Assembly: GCA_028690055.1 (NCBI GenBank)
Contig: JAQVBZ010000012.1
Span: 1 to 47,392 of the forward strand
DNA from: Minisyncoccota bacterium
Lineage (GTDB): Bacteria; Patescibacteriota; Minisyncoccia; JAHIHE01; JAGLIN01
Direction: 5' to 3'
Length of the DNA stretch: 47,392 nt
Position 1 is the stretch's first letter. Each line of letters opens with the position of its first letter. This document shows, piece after piece, positions 16,698 to 25,184 of this stretch. Both the position numbers and the translations under genes were made by a program. The notes beneath the pieces are model-generated. The model had not been told where the DNA came from and searched no databases. It saw only the letters and a list, made by a program, of their open reading frames with translations.

Positions 16698-17714
16698 ATG
16701 GAAGAAACAAAGAATAGGAATATGCTCATCGATGCGGCTCGGGTAGTATGCTCTCTCTTGGTTATTGTTGTGCACACGCGGCTTTGGTCCGATACCGATT
16801 TCTATTTGGGGCATTTTTTGTCGAATGTTGTGGCTAGGATGGCAGTACCTCTTTTCTTTATGTTCGCCGGTTATTTCCTTTATACTCGGCTGAGTAAGGA
16901 AGAGCATCCGGTTGATTATCTGAAGAAATATGTGCTTAATCTTTTGCGGGTTTATGTGATCTGGTCGCTTATCTATTTACCCTACGATTTTTCTTTACTT
17001 CTTCGGTCAGGCGATTCATATGTTGAGGCGGGTAGGATATATCTTTCTCATTTTTTCATTGAAGGCGGTCATTTTCATCTGTGGTTTTTCCCTGCACTCA
17101 TTTATACTGTATTGATTGTCGGTTTTTTGTATCTTAAAGACAGAGTCAAACTGCTTGGTTTTTTGGCAGTGCTTTTTTATGCAATCGGGCTTGTGGGAGA
17201 ACCTTATCGCACATGGTTTGCGGGTATGCCGGTATCAGCGGATTTGTTCCGGTTGGTTCATGAATTGGGCACTAGCCGCAGCGCGCTTTTTTTCGCATTG
17301 CCTTTTGTAGTTTGGGGGTTTTCAGAACATAAGGTTATGAAAAAATTCGGAAATCGTATGCTTGGTACCGGATTTTTGCTTTAGCTTTCGGTGCTGTCGG
17401 TCGAATCTTTTTTTCTGGAGGAAATGCTTAGTACAGGAGGTTTTAACCTTTATCTTTTTCTGATGCCTGCGACCTATTTTGCTTTCATCTATCTTATAAC
17501 AAATTCCATAACTTTACCGCACATAGGTTCAAGGACTCTCCGAGATTTGAGTCTATTAATATATTGTTCTCATGGACTATCCCTGATTATTATAGACGAA
17601 TATCTGCCGCAGACTTTGCGCAGTGGCGATCGTTTCTTGATTTGCTTGCTGCCCACGCTAATACTTTCTTTCCTTATCTTGAAATCTTATAAGTTGCGGA
17701 AAATCTTTTTATAA
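16698..17714 (+). pseudogene. Acyltransferase family 3 membrane protein, interrupted by an in-frame UAG
   Basis: An OafA/YrhL/WecH-like membrane O-acyltransferase, which would acetylate surface glycans. The N-terminus has the family pattern (MLIDAARVVCSLLVIVVHTR), with the catalytic-type His after the first helix, and further membrane helices follow. A TAG at 17382-17384 interrupts the frame after GTGFLL. The same frame then continues as LSVLSVESFFLEEML through four more helix-like segments to 17714. No frameshift is needed: one codon separates the two parts. Both halves are needed for the usual length of about 340 aa. It is either a recent nonsense mutation, a sequence error, or readthrough. 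I prefer the ATG at 16698 to the one at 16659. Confidence 0.82.
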
Positions 17715-17730
17715 TGATTTTATCGGATAG

Positions 17731-17762
17731 AAAACCTTCCTTTGGGGAAAAGGAGGGTTTTT
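17731..17762 (+). terminator. Terminator after the acyltransferase gene
   Basis: AAAACC-T-TCCTTT / AAAGGA-G-GGTTTT stem with one mismatch, then TT. It may also serve the convergent dCMP deaminase gene. Confidence 0.75.
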
Positions 17763-17790
17763 ATTATGCTTTTTCACATTTTGAAAAAAG

Positions 17791-18279
17791 TCATTCTTGA
17801 TAGTCAAAAGAGAGCAAATTATATTCTGCGGTATCATAGGCGCATATACCATCTTCGTGCCAGAGAACGAATTCTTTTATGCCGATATCAAGAGCAGATT
17901 TACTACAAATGGTGCAATACGGTTTTCCCGATTTTTCCATATGATCCTCCTTACCTATTCTTGTGAAGTAAAGGGTTGCGCCTTCTATTTTGTCGGGGGC
18001 ATTCTTGAGCGCGTCGAAGATGGCGCGCTGTTCCGCGTGGATGCAACAGGTTTTGTCGGTCACTTTCCGGTGCAATCCTTCCTTCGGGAAATCGCACCGC
18101 CTTTGGCTTTCGAGATGGCCGGCAGGGGAATTAAAACCTTTGCCGATGATTTCACCGTCACTTACGACGATACTGCCGCAGCGAGCCCTTACACAAGTCG
18201 CTTTTCTTGCGACTGCGGCGGCCACAGCAATGAATTTCTCAGCGTCTTCTTCTTCTTCTTGATTTTTAAGATGTCGCAT
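17791..18279 (-). CDS. Deoxycytidylate deaminase family protein (ComEB-like)
   Basis: A 162-aa zinc-dependent cytidine/deoxycytidylate deaminase, probably converting dCMP to dUMP for dTMP synthesis. Zinc and catalytic motifs: CIHAEQRAI (HAE, about residue 83) and KPYCTICSK (about 118-126; PYCxxC in place of the common PCxxC). The Cys-rich insert around residues 60-80 (QRRCDFPKEGLHRKV, then CC) is typical of the dCMP deaminase/ComEB group. DNPH1, HD and Nudix genes lie within a few kilobases. No SD. Confidence 0.92.
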   Translation of the reverse strand: MRHLKNQEEEEDAEKFIAVAAAVARKATCVRARCGSIVVSDGEIIGKGFNSPAGHLESQRRCDFPKEGLHRKVTDKTCCIHAEQRAIFDALKNAPDKIEGATLYFTRIGKEDHMEKSGKPYCTICSKSALDIGIKEFVLWHEDGICAYDTAEYNLLSFDYQE

Positions 18280-18325
18280 AATGTTGGGACGTTATTATCT
18301 GTAGAGAAATGAGAACAGGGGATAT

Positions 18326-18354
18326 TGACAAAAACGATACATTGCTTTATTTTA
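18326..18354 (+). promoter_or_regulatory. Promoter of the 141-aa gene
   Basis: TTGACA, 17 nt, TATTTT, divergent from the dCMP deaminase gene. Confidence 0.6.
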
Positions 18355-18409
18355 TCTGGTTGCCGGTAAGTTGTAATCATAGCTTACGTGCCGGCAGGAA
18401 AGATCGATT

Positions 18410-18835
18410 ATGACAGAGGAAAAACCTAAGTATGTAGCTGGATTCGATAGGATTCAGGAAGCATTAGTGTCAGGGCTTGATAGCTATTGCGAGAAAGTAG
18501 GGGATTGCAACTGTCAGTTTGCCTTTTCGGGAAGAGTAAGAGGAAGAGGGAAATGGATGATATTTAATGACGGGGATGCAATCGAATTTGACAGCTTCGG
18601 GAAATTCGCCGAATATCTCAGGGGGGAACATGGAATCGTTCTTGAGGTAACATCCGCTGATGAAGAGATAGGGGTACTCGAGGCCTATTTGTCGGAAATT
18701 CTCGGCGCATTCGATGATTCCAATATCCAGCTTTATGTCGGGCGGGACGGATGGGGAGTAGTGGATGACGGTGATTTCTCCGATTGGCTGACTCCTCTCC
18801 GGGAGCTTTCGCTCCTTCGTTGCGGAAATCCGTAA
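18410..18835 (+). CDS. Small acidic protein of unknown function (141 aa)
   Basis: I do not recognise this protein. It is acidic and soluble, with mixed alpha/beta character. CxC in VGDCNCQFAFSG and a strand pair with GRDGWGVVDDGDFSDW are the most distinctive segments. AGGAAAG 8-9 nt before the ATG is a usable SD, and a TTGACA/TATTTT promoter lies upstream. The end of the gene contains GGGAGC / GCTCC, which might form a hairpin, but no U tract follows. It lies between the divergent dCMP deaminase gene and the convergent DNPH1-like gene. Confidence 0.65.
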   Translation: MTEEKPKYVAGFDRIQEALVSGLDSYCEKVGDCNCQFAFSGRVRGRGKWMIFNDGDAIEFDSFGKFAEYLRGEHGIVLEVTSADEEIGVLEAYLSEILGAFDDSNIQLYVGRDGWGVVDDGDFSDWLTPLRELSLLRCGNP

Positions 18836-18927
18836 AGAGTATCAATGATAATTTGGGAGGGAGAAAAAGAATAAGACCGAATAAAAAAAATGTTTTGGCT
18901 GTTGGAATAAAGTTTCGACAGCCGATT

Positions 18928-19353
18928 TTAATTCGTAGAAGAAATTTTATCCATAAACGTTTGCAGAAGTGCCTCGATCTCTTCGATACTTCGATATCTT
19001 TTGACGGATAAAACCTTGTTTCCCGCAATCATTGCAGAAAGATGCGCGTCGGCACTGTCGCGGAACAGGCAGAGGATGGGCTTATTTCTCTCTATCCGTC
19101 CGATCTCATAGCCGACTCCCATAGATGGAGTGGTAACTTCGGCAACGATAGCGTCGCATTTTTCAAGGAGGGCTATGTCGCGGTTAAAAATCGCTTCGTC
19201 TGAGAGGTTTGTTTCTCCTTTTTCCGAAAGATTTTCGTTGCCTACATGTTCAGTAAGGACGGTGCCGTATTTTTTGAGGAGAGTGATTATTCCGTTGTAA
19301 AGTTCGCGGTCGTCACGCCCACCACGGATGGAGCCGGCAAAATATATTTTCAT
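18928..19353 (-). CDS. 2'-deoxynucleoside 5'-phosphate N-hydrolase (DNPH1/Rcl-like)
   Basis: A 141-aa enzyme of the nucleoside 2-deoxyribosyltransferase fold. It matches the vertebrate DNPH1/Rcl pattern closely: YFAGSIRGGRDDRELY at the N-terminus, YGTVLTEHVG, then VAEVTTPSMGVGYEIGR and ILCLFRDSADAHLSAMI. The conserved Glu in GYEIGR is the presumed nucleophile. It would cleave the N-glycosidic bond of (modified) deoxynucleoside monophosphates, a nucleotide-pool cleaning step. It ends within about 20 bp of the small membrane gene upstream, so the two are probably cotranscribed. No SD. Confidence 0.92.
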   Translation of the reverse strand: MKIYFAGSIRGGRDDRELYNGIITLLKKYGTVLTEHVGNENLSEKGETNLSDEAIFNRDIALLEKCDAIVAEVTTPSMGVGYEIGRIERNKPILCLFRDSADAHLSAMIAGNKVLSVKRYRSIEEIEALLQTFMDKISSTN

Positions 19354-19372
19354 AAAGTTTTGGATATGCTTA

Positions 19373-19621
19373 TTACAAAAACCAATAGTTGATTATCCCT
19401 AAAAGAATCATAAAAGTGACTATGATTGAGGTGATCAGTAATCCACTCTGTCCGGCTTCTTTGTAGGCTTTATAGCTGGAATAGAACCAGAAGGGCTGGC
19501 CGATTAGACTGATGATGAGTCCCCATTCGGGATGCTTGAATCCGGTGAGGGCATAGCCGCCGATGGTGAACAGGGGAATGAGAAACTGCGAGGCGTAATC
19601 TAAACGGTCACTTTGTTTCAT
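19373..19621 (-). CDS. Small three-helix membrane protein (82 aa)
   Basis: This protein contains about three hydrophobic segments (LIPLFTIGGYALTG; LIISLIGQPFWFYSSYKAY; LLITSIIVTFMILLGIINYW). The WFYSSYKAYKEAGQSGLL loop has a PnuC- or SemiSWEET-like flavour, but I cannot assign a transport function. It lies 19 bp upstream of the DNPH1-like gene in the same orientation, which suggests a functional or at least transcriptional link. No SD. Confidence 0.75.
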   Translation of the reverse strand: MKQSDRLDYASQFLIPLFTIGGYALTGFKHPEWGLIISLIGQPFWFYSSYKAYKEAGQSGLLITSIIVTFMILLGIINYWFL

Positions 19622-19742
19622 ATGGATTTGTTATTGATACTGTTTATACATTATTTTAACATATTAGGAGAGGAGAAACCAATGCAGATCCTTTAAGACA
19701 TCATAACAGAAACTTAATTGTGACATAACGATTTTACTTTTA

Positions 19743-19897
19743 TTCCCCCTCACCTCAACCCTCTCCCGGTGGGGGAGGGGGAAATTCCAAATGCTGTATA
19801 GCTGGGTTGTGGAACAGATTTAGCTTATCTGGTATTACATAACAAAAAATAGTCGGTATCATATAACAAAAAATATCGCCGAAGCGATATTTTTTTG
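19743..19897. repeat. Structured intergenic DNA: C/G-tract hairpin, 24-bp tandem repeat, terminator
   Basis: Three items lie in the 19622-19920 gap. At 19743-19780, CCCCCTCACC pairs with GGTGGGGGAGGGG. At 19831-19878, a 24-bp unit (GGTATYAYATAACAAAAAAT core) occurs twice in tandem. At 19868-19897, a 12-bp perfect stem (AAAAAATATCGC / GCGATATTTTTT, 4-nt loop) can terminate both the surface-protein gene and anything from the left. Confidence 0.75.
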
Positions 19898-19920
19898 GAT
19901 ACTGAACATGTGTTTCAAAA

Positions 19921-21960
19921 CTAGTCTCTCTTTTCGATTGGTGGTGTGTTTTCCTTGTGATGTTCAACGGGAGTTTCTTCGTTTTTATCCTTTTTATTTT
20001 TATTCCTGGATTTTAGGAGGGCGACGATAAGGACGATAAATCCCAGCAATGCCAATCCTGCGGCGGCATAGAGATAATAATTCGTCGAATTATCTGCTAC
20101 TTCCGGGGCGGGCTGTTCGTTTGTCGTTTCTACGGGTGCCGCCGCTTTCGCTTCTTGAACCAAGAAACTGAGGGGTGCGCTTTTTGTGATCACTTTTCCG
20201 GTCTCGTCATTGATTACAGCGTATGCTTCGTGGTTGCCGCTTTCCAATGTCTTTATGAAATGGTATTCCCAATTGCCGTATTCGTCGGTAATTACGGTTG
20301 CGACGATCGGTATATCGGAATAGATGTAGAGAGTCACGACGGTGTTGGCATCGGCTTTTCCGTTGAAGGTGTAGCCGTTCTCGGTGCCGTTGTTAGCGTA
20401 GACAGTTTTAGCGTCAGCGAAAGTGATATTGGCGCTTTCTACTCCGCTAGTCGTGGGGTGCTCAAGTGCTTGGTCCAGGATGATTGCTCTTTCGATGGGG
20501 GATAATCCCATATCTTTTTTACCGTCACCGAGTGGATTATAACCGTTCCGGAGTTCTTCTCCATCCTTGTAGCCGTCTCCGTCGGTGTCTTTGTTATTAA
20601 CTTTGGTGCCTATTCTGGATTCTATGTCGTCGGATACTCCGTCACCGTCGCTGTCGAGCATGACTACGATTGGTGCTGCTTGAGTGAGTCCGGTGACTTT
20701 ATCCAAGGTGATGCTTTCGTAGGACTGGGCAATTTTTATCTGGGTCTCTTTCTCTTTGAGGGGTATGTTTAAGCTCAGGATCTTTTCGCCGTTGGATTGA
20801 TTGACAAGACTCTCCAGCTTGCCGACAGTCATTGATTTGTAAAATATCCCTTCCTTTTGCGCATTGATACTGTCGTATTCTTTGGCAGATTCGACAATCT
20901 CTCCGATATAGATTGCTTTGATGCTATCGCTACAGGCCGTACTGCTCAATCCTTGACAGACTATCCTCTCCGCGTATTTTGCCAGGTAGAAGACCTTACA
21001 TTCCTCTGAACTGGCCGCGCCGGCTTGCGAACATTTATTCTCGAGTTCGGACATTTTCTGATCTTCGGCAACTTGAGATTCTGCTCTGTTCACTTCGACG
21101 GGCAGGGTATTAAAAACGGATACTTCTTTTAGTTGCACATCTTGCTTTATCTCGACAGTGAGTTTATAGGATCCATCAGGGAAATCGTCGAGTAGCAGAT
21201 TGGCGCAATAGGTTTGTTCTTGGGGTTCGAAAATGGCAAGGTTCCGGTTGGTTTCCCCCTCCATTTTTATGGTAAAGCTTTTAACTTTTTGCGCGAGAGT
21301 CAGGCACAGTTTTTTGTCTTCCGTGATAGGACCGCTGATTTGTGAACTCAGGCTCAATTGTTCGGGAGTGATTCCGGAGGGAGTCTCTTTCTCCGTGGCA
21401 ACCGATGTCGTCTGTGTAGATGTCGATTTTGATGGAGCGGTCTCTGAAGAATCGGTGGCCTTGTCTGCATCCGTGTCCGACTTTGTGCCGGCTTCATTTG
21501 TTGATGCGGATGTTGTCGCAGAGGGGTTACCGGCATCGGTCTGTGGCGAGTTTCCGGTATCCGCTGTTGATGAAGGAGTCGTACTCGGGTCTTCTGCTAC
21601 CGGATCAGCGGCAGGAACAGGATGGACGACATCAGTCGTAACTTCAGCGGAATCAGTATCGATGTCCGATTGCGTGTCGTTTGCGGTTGAGTCTGTTGCC
21701 GGGGGGATTGAGGTCTCCGTAGATGAATCGGTTGCAGTATCACTTACCAGAGGTTCTCCCGGCGATCTCCTCTTGATACTGGAATAAGAGGTGCCGGTAG
21801 ATGATTTTGCCACAGCTTCATCATTTTGTTGGGTTACGCTGGTTGTCGTACCGGCCTGTGAACTTAATGTGATACTCTCGCTTCCTATAATCAGACAAAA
21901 TAGAAAGGCTGAGCTTAAGACGAACAGAAGACACAAGGAAAAGATTTGTTTTATTCTCAT
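19921..21960 (-). CDS. Large cell-surface protein with Ca-binding-type repeats and C-terminal anchor
   Basis: A 679-aa secreted protein. The signal peptide is at residues 1-25. A long low-complexity Ser/Thr/Asp-rich stalk covers about 30-195, and a beta domain about 200-290. A Cys-containing helical part follows (about 295-370). Then come thrombospondin-3/EF-like repeats (LDSDGDGVSDDIE and DTDGDGYKDGEE, about 435-475), a Big/Ig-like domain (about 510-600: YTFNGKADANTVVTLYIY), one transmembrane helix (about 630-650) and a basic tail. This is the build of a surface adhesin or S-layer-associated protein. The last reading frame uses TAG as its stop. No SD. Confidence 0.88.
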   Translation of the reverse strand: MRIKQIFSLCLLFVLSSAFLFCLIIGSESITLSSQAGTTTSVTQQNDEAVAKSSTGTSYSSIKRRSPGEPLVSDTATDSSTETSIPPATDSTANDTQSDIDTDSAEVTTDVVHPVPAADPVAEDPSTTPSSTADTGNSPQTDAGNPSATTSASTNEAGTKSDTDADKATDSSETAPSKSTSTQTTSVATEKETPSGITPEQLSLSSQISGPITEDKKLCLTLAQKVKSFTIKMEGETNRNLAIFEPQEQTYCANLLLDDFPDGSYKLTVEIKQDVQLKEVSVFNTLPVEVNRAESQVAEDQKMSELENKCSQAGAASSEECKVFYLAKYAERIVCQGLSSTACSDSIKAIYIGEIVESAKEYDSINAQKEGIFYKSMTVGKLESLVNQSNGEKILSLNIPLKEKETQIKIAQSYESITLDKVTGLTQAAPIVVMLDSDGDGVSDDIESRIGTKVNNKDTDGDGYKDGEELRNGYNPLGDGKKDMGLSPIERAIILDQALEHPTTSGVESANITFADAKTVYANNGTENGYTFNGKADANTVVTLYIYSDIPIVATVITDEYGNWEYHFIKTLESGNHEAYAVINDETGKVITKSAPLSFLVQEAKAAAPVETTNEQPAPEVADNSTNYYLYAAAGLALLGFIVLIVALLKSRNKNKKDKNEETPVEHHKENTPPIEKRD

Positions 21961-22140
21961 TTTCTTTTTTTAGCTTTGGTTAATTATAAAAAATACGAAT
22001 AAAAAATGTCTTGTATAAACACAACCATCATCAATTTATTATATTATACAGTTTTTTAAAGATGTTATCAAATTTGTTGATAGTAATTTTGTGTACGATA
22101 GATGTTTCCATAAATAAACTTGATAATGATCGGACCAAAA

Positions 22141-22170
22141 AAAACAAGCCCGGCTGCGAGCGGCCGGGCT
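22141..22170 (-). terminator. Terminator of the kinase pseudogene
   Basis: AGCCCGGC / GCCGGGCT perfect stem; on the minus strand a TGTTTTTTTT tract follows. It sits just past the TAA at 22181, which supports 22181 as the original gene end. Confidence 0.85.
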
Positions 22171-22180
22171 ATGAAAAAAG

Positions 22181-22822
22181 TTATTTTAAGTCTAATATTT
22201 TGACGATTTCAGCGTAGGCCTCGTCGGCGTCTTCGAAAATTTTGTAGCCGCAATCTTCCGCTTCGGCGATATAGCGTGGGCGTTCGACGTACCAGAAGGC
22301 CTCGGCTCCCATCTTTAGCATCTCTTCCGTTTTGCCCCATCGCGGCCTTTGCCGGTTTCGCTACAATACTTCTTCAAGAGATTTACCGATCAGGACGACA
22401 CCGGGGAAGTCGAGATCTTTTTTCGCGAGACGGGGAAGGATATTGATACCTTCGAAAATAATAGGGCGTTTTTTGCTCAGCGGTTTGCGCAGATAGCCTG
22501 CGATTATAGATTTGAGTGGAATGTGCCCGCTTCCGTATTCGCGTATTTTTTTCAAGACTCCCGGCCAAAGTTGCTCATGCTGTTCGGACAGGAGCCTCCA
22601 CTGCTCCTCAGGGTCATTGTCCGTATAATAGGCATATTCATTTTTTTCATCGAAGAAATTTTCCCATTTGTTATATTTAGGGTCTTTGACCAGTTCGTCA
22701 CGCAGGGCGTCGGTTTCCAGGCAATAGCCTCCTGTCGCTTTGGCTAACTTTCGGGAGAGATAAGTCTTGCCGGCAGTAGGGATGCCGGTTATGAAAATTT
22801 TAGGGTTGATTATTTCGGTCAT
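22181..22822 (-). pseudogene. P-loop kinase (zeta-toxin/AAA-like), interrupted by an in-frame UAG
   Basis: A small P-loop NTPase of the adenylate/shikimate-kinase-like group. Walker A is ITGIPTAGKTYLSRKLA and an acceptor-type motif CLETDALRDEL follows. The frame ends at a TAG (22361-22363) after SLEEVL, then continues without frameshift as RNRQRPRWGKTEEML and on to TAA at 22181. The expected C-terminal lid (RNRxRPRWG) is in the second part, so the full protein would be about 212 aa. The terminator directly after 22181 supports this as one gene. A start at 22822 (MTEIINPKIFITG) is preferred over 22858. The substrate is unknown. Confidence 0.8.
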
Positions 22823-22951
22823 TGTATTGTTAATGGGGCGAATAACATAAGTACTCATATTTTATAGTTTTTATAATTTTTCGCCAGTTTTTTTGATTAT
22901 TGAAAATATGTCTCATTATTCGGGGACTCGCTTTGCATATCTTTTTTATAT

Positions 22952-23061
22952 ATGGAGTAGCAGACTTCAGTCTGCGCGGCTGTCCAATGCGGGGACAGTA
23001 AAATGCATGCGACGCATTTTCCGCTTGGGATAGCCGCGCGGGATAAATCCCGCTACTCCAT
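22952..23061. repeat. GGAGTAGC-family palindromic repeat, copy 2
   Basis: ATGGAGTAGCAG at the left, CGCTACTCCAT at the right, with inner GCAGACTTCAGTCTGC and GCGGGATAAATCCCGC hairpins. The arms vary in sequence while pairing is kept (AGACT/AGTCT against GGGAT/ATCCC), which indicates compensatory change. Confidence 0.85.
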
Positions 23062-23100
23062 AGCCGTACCATTTTTGTATAGATGGTACTTAAATATTTC

Positions 23101-23667
23101 TTATAAGTTCTTATTTTCCAGATATCTTGCTATTTTATTATATTTTGGAAGCTGAAGAACATAATATGTAAAAGCCAGGATTGCTATAAATAATATCATT
23201 AGTAAAAAGAAGAAGAATAACAGTTCATTGGCGTCCGTAAGGAGTGATGTGTAAATTGAAAGAATTGGGAAAATCACTAAGATTGTCAGAATGTCATAGT
23301 TTAGAAAACCGGTAACTATATATTTATTGTTTGTATCCAATTTTAGCATGCCGCGCATGATAGGGATATAGTTTACAAGCTCCCAGACGGGAGAAAGCTT
23401 GAAGATAAACAATTTTTCTCTGAAAAATATAGTGTTATTATCCGTTTGTTTGAATGTAAAATTGATTATTTTAATGTTTTTAATGAGATCGTCTTTTGAA
23501 ATGCTGTTAACTTTGTTATTAGATTCTACTTCTTTGCGATATATGACAATACCTTTTGAAAAGTACCTTTTAGACCAAGAAAGCCACAATATTCCTTCGG
23601 CTATAGTAGAGGCAACTAAAAGACCTATGAACAAAAACATATATTTACCGAGAAGATTATCGACCAT
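23101..23667 (-). CDS. Membrane protein of unknown function (188 aa)
   Basis: An integral membrane protein with an N-terminal helix (residues 8-30), a cytosolic or external domain of about 85 residues (Lys/Asn-rich, SISKDDLIKNIKIINFTFKQ), then two or three closely spaced C-terminal helices (ILTILVIFPILSIYTSLL; LLFFFFLLMILFIAILAF). I do not recognise the family. DedA lies 42 bp upstream in the same direction, so the two may share a transcript. It is strongly AT-rich compared with DedA. Confidence 0.75.
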   Translation of the reverse strand: MVDNLLGKYMFLFIGLLVASTIAEGILWLSWSKRYFSKGIVIYRKEVESNNKVNSISKDDLIKNIKIINFTFKQTDNNTIFFREKLFIFKLSPVWELVNYIPIMRGMLKLDTNNKYIVTGFLNYDILTILVIFPILSIYTSLLTDANELLFFFFLLMILFIAILAFTYYVLQLPKYNKIARYLENKNL

Positions 23668-23709
23668 GGTATTAAAATAGATTTTAAATACAATTGGATT
23701 TATATAGGT

Positions 23710-24327
23710 CTAGATATCTTCCCTTTGTTTCCTATGTTTCTTGTTTTTGTAGAAAACATAACTGATAACGAAGATGATTAGCGCCACCACAACGACATCC
23801 AACTTCTCACTATAAGTACGTATGACTTCCCAGTTGCTGCCGAGGCGATAGCCGAGATAGGTCAGGAAGAAGTTCCACATTGTGGCTCCGAGAATAGTGT
23901 ATAGCGAGAAAATCCAGATGTTCATCCGGGCGGTGCCGGCGGGAAGGGAGATGAAGTGGCGCACTAGGGGAATGAAGCGCGAAATAAAGATGGTCTTCTG
24001 CCCGAATTTTTTGAAAAAGTTTTCCGTGAGGTCGAGATGATGTTCGTTAAGGAGCAGATATCTTCCGTATTTGATGATGAGCGGACGGCCGAAATTCATA
24101 CCTATATAATAGGAGATGAGCGAGCCGATGATACTGCCGAGCGTGCTGAAAAGTACTACTGCTTCCCAGCTCATCTTACTCTGGTAGATGAGAAAGCCCG
24201 CAAAAGGCATTACTGCTTCGCTAGGCACGGGTGCGATCATACTTTCCAGCATCATCAGGAAAGTGAGTCCGGGGTAGCCGGCGCTGGAGATAATTTGAGT
24301 AAAAAATTCTATGAGAAATGCGAACAT
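23710..24327 (-). CDS. DedA/SNARE-associated (VTT domain) membrane protein
   Basis: A 205-aa DedA-family protein, linked in other bacteria to undecaprenyl-phosphate or phospholipid flipping and proton-dependent homeostasis. Typical motifs: E-x-PVPSE near residue 32 (MIAPVPSEAVMPFAG), GSIIGSLISYYIG, and FISRFIPLVRHFISLPAGTARM with the conserved Arg. Four or five membrane helices and a basic tail complete it. The start is the ATG at 24327, with no SD. Confidence 0.93.
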   Translation of the reverse strand: MFAFLIEFFTQIISSAGYPGLTFLMMLESMIAPVPSEAVMPFAGFLIYQSKMSWEAVVLFSTLGSIIGSLISYYIGMNFGRPLIIKYGRYLLLNEHHLDLTENFFKKFGQKTIFISRFIPLVRHFISLPAGTARMNIWIFSLYTILGATMWNFFLTYLGYRLGSNWEVIRTYSEKLDVVVVALIIFVISYVFYKNKKHRKQREDI

Positions 24328-24551
24328 CGTTTTGTGGAAAATTTATTAAATATAATCTCTTGAAATATAAGCTCAGCTTAGCATAGGATGAGGTTTTATT
24401 CAATAAGATTTATTACATCATATTAAACGTTTTGTTGTAATTTATATAGTGGTTCTGTCTGTATGATCTGAATACTCAGAGGCATTTTTATCTTTTGGGA
24501 AAAGCACGGATTGGGCATTATCTATTTGTTGGCTATCTTCATGGCCTATAT

Positions 24552-24579
24552 AAAAAGACGTAAATATTACGCCTTTTTA
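24552..24579 (-). terminator. Terminator of the TetR-YhgE operon
   Basis: AAAAAG-A-CGTAA / TTACG-C-CTTTTT stem, with T tracts on both sides, 20 nt after the TetR stop at 24599. Confidence 0.75.
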
Positions 24580-24598
24580 GAATATTCGATAGTGCTCT

Positions 24599-25177
24599 CT
24601 ATTTCCTTATAAACCCGTCAAAAAGCAAGGTTCTGACAGTTTCGGCCATTTTCTTTTCGGGGAGGTCGGGGTGGAAAATGGCCCAGTCTACTCCGCTTAC
24701 AGCCAAGAGGGAGAAGAGTGTGATGATCAGACTCTCTGTTTCCAGTTTTGCGTCGATGACTTTTTCAGCTTTGGCTTCTTCTATGATTTTACCCATCGCA
24801 GACAAATATCGTTTGCGGATAAGGGCGATACTTTTTTTACCGCGTTTTTGAAAATTGCCGATTTGTCCCAGAATCATCAGACACATATCGCGATGTTCTT
24901 TGAAAAAAGTAAAGTGGAAATCTACAATGAGACTGAGCTTTTCTTTTATGCCCAAGTCTTTTTTCGCTATATCTTCCACTCCCCGCGAAAGCCGTTCTAC
25001 CCCTTCTTGAATGAGCGCGGAAAAGAGCTCTTCCTTGTTTTGGAAGTGATAAAAGATGGTGCCTTTGGCAACGCCCGCTTTTTGCGCCACTTCGTCAAGC
25101 GAGGTTCCTTCAAAACCCTTCTTTCCGAAGAGCGTGGCGGCGGCGAGATAGATAGATTGTTTTTTGTTGATTTTCAT
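24599..25177 (-). CDS. TetR/AcrR family transcriptional regulator
   Basis: A 192-aa repressor with an N-terminal HTH (residues about 10-55: AAATLFGKKGFEGTSLDEVA then KAGVAKGTIFYHFQNKEEL) and a helical ligand-binding domain. Start: the ATG at 25177 (MKINKKQ); a longer frame from TTG has no support. It is the last gene of a three-gene unit, 7 bp after the YhgE-like stop. It presumably controls the palindrome ACTGAC-TG-GTCAGT in front of the operon (inference from position and from known TetR operator form). Confidence 0.93.
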   Translation of the reverse strand: MKINKKQSIYLAAATLFGKKGFEGTSLDEVAQKAGVAKGTIFYHFQNKEELFSALIQEGVERLSRGVEDIAKKDLGIKEKLSLIVDFHFTFFKEHRDMCLMILGQIGNFQKRGKKSIALIRKRYLSAMGKIIEEAKAEKVIDAKLETESLIITLFSLLAVSGVDWAIFHPDLPEKKMAETVRTLLFDGFIRK

Positions 25178-25184
25178 AATTACA

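Noticed and set aside
19831-19878. 24-bp tandem repeat as an iteron or origin
   Set aside because: Only two units, one of which runs into a terminator; no replication protein or DnaA boxes nearby.
21233-21787. 184-aa plus-strand frame rich in Val and Ser
   Set aside because: It is the mirror of the Ser/Thr/Asp-rich stalk of the surface protein; repetitive codons keep the opposite frame open.
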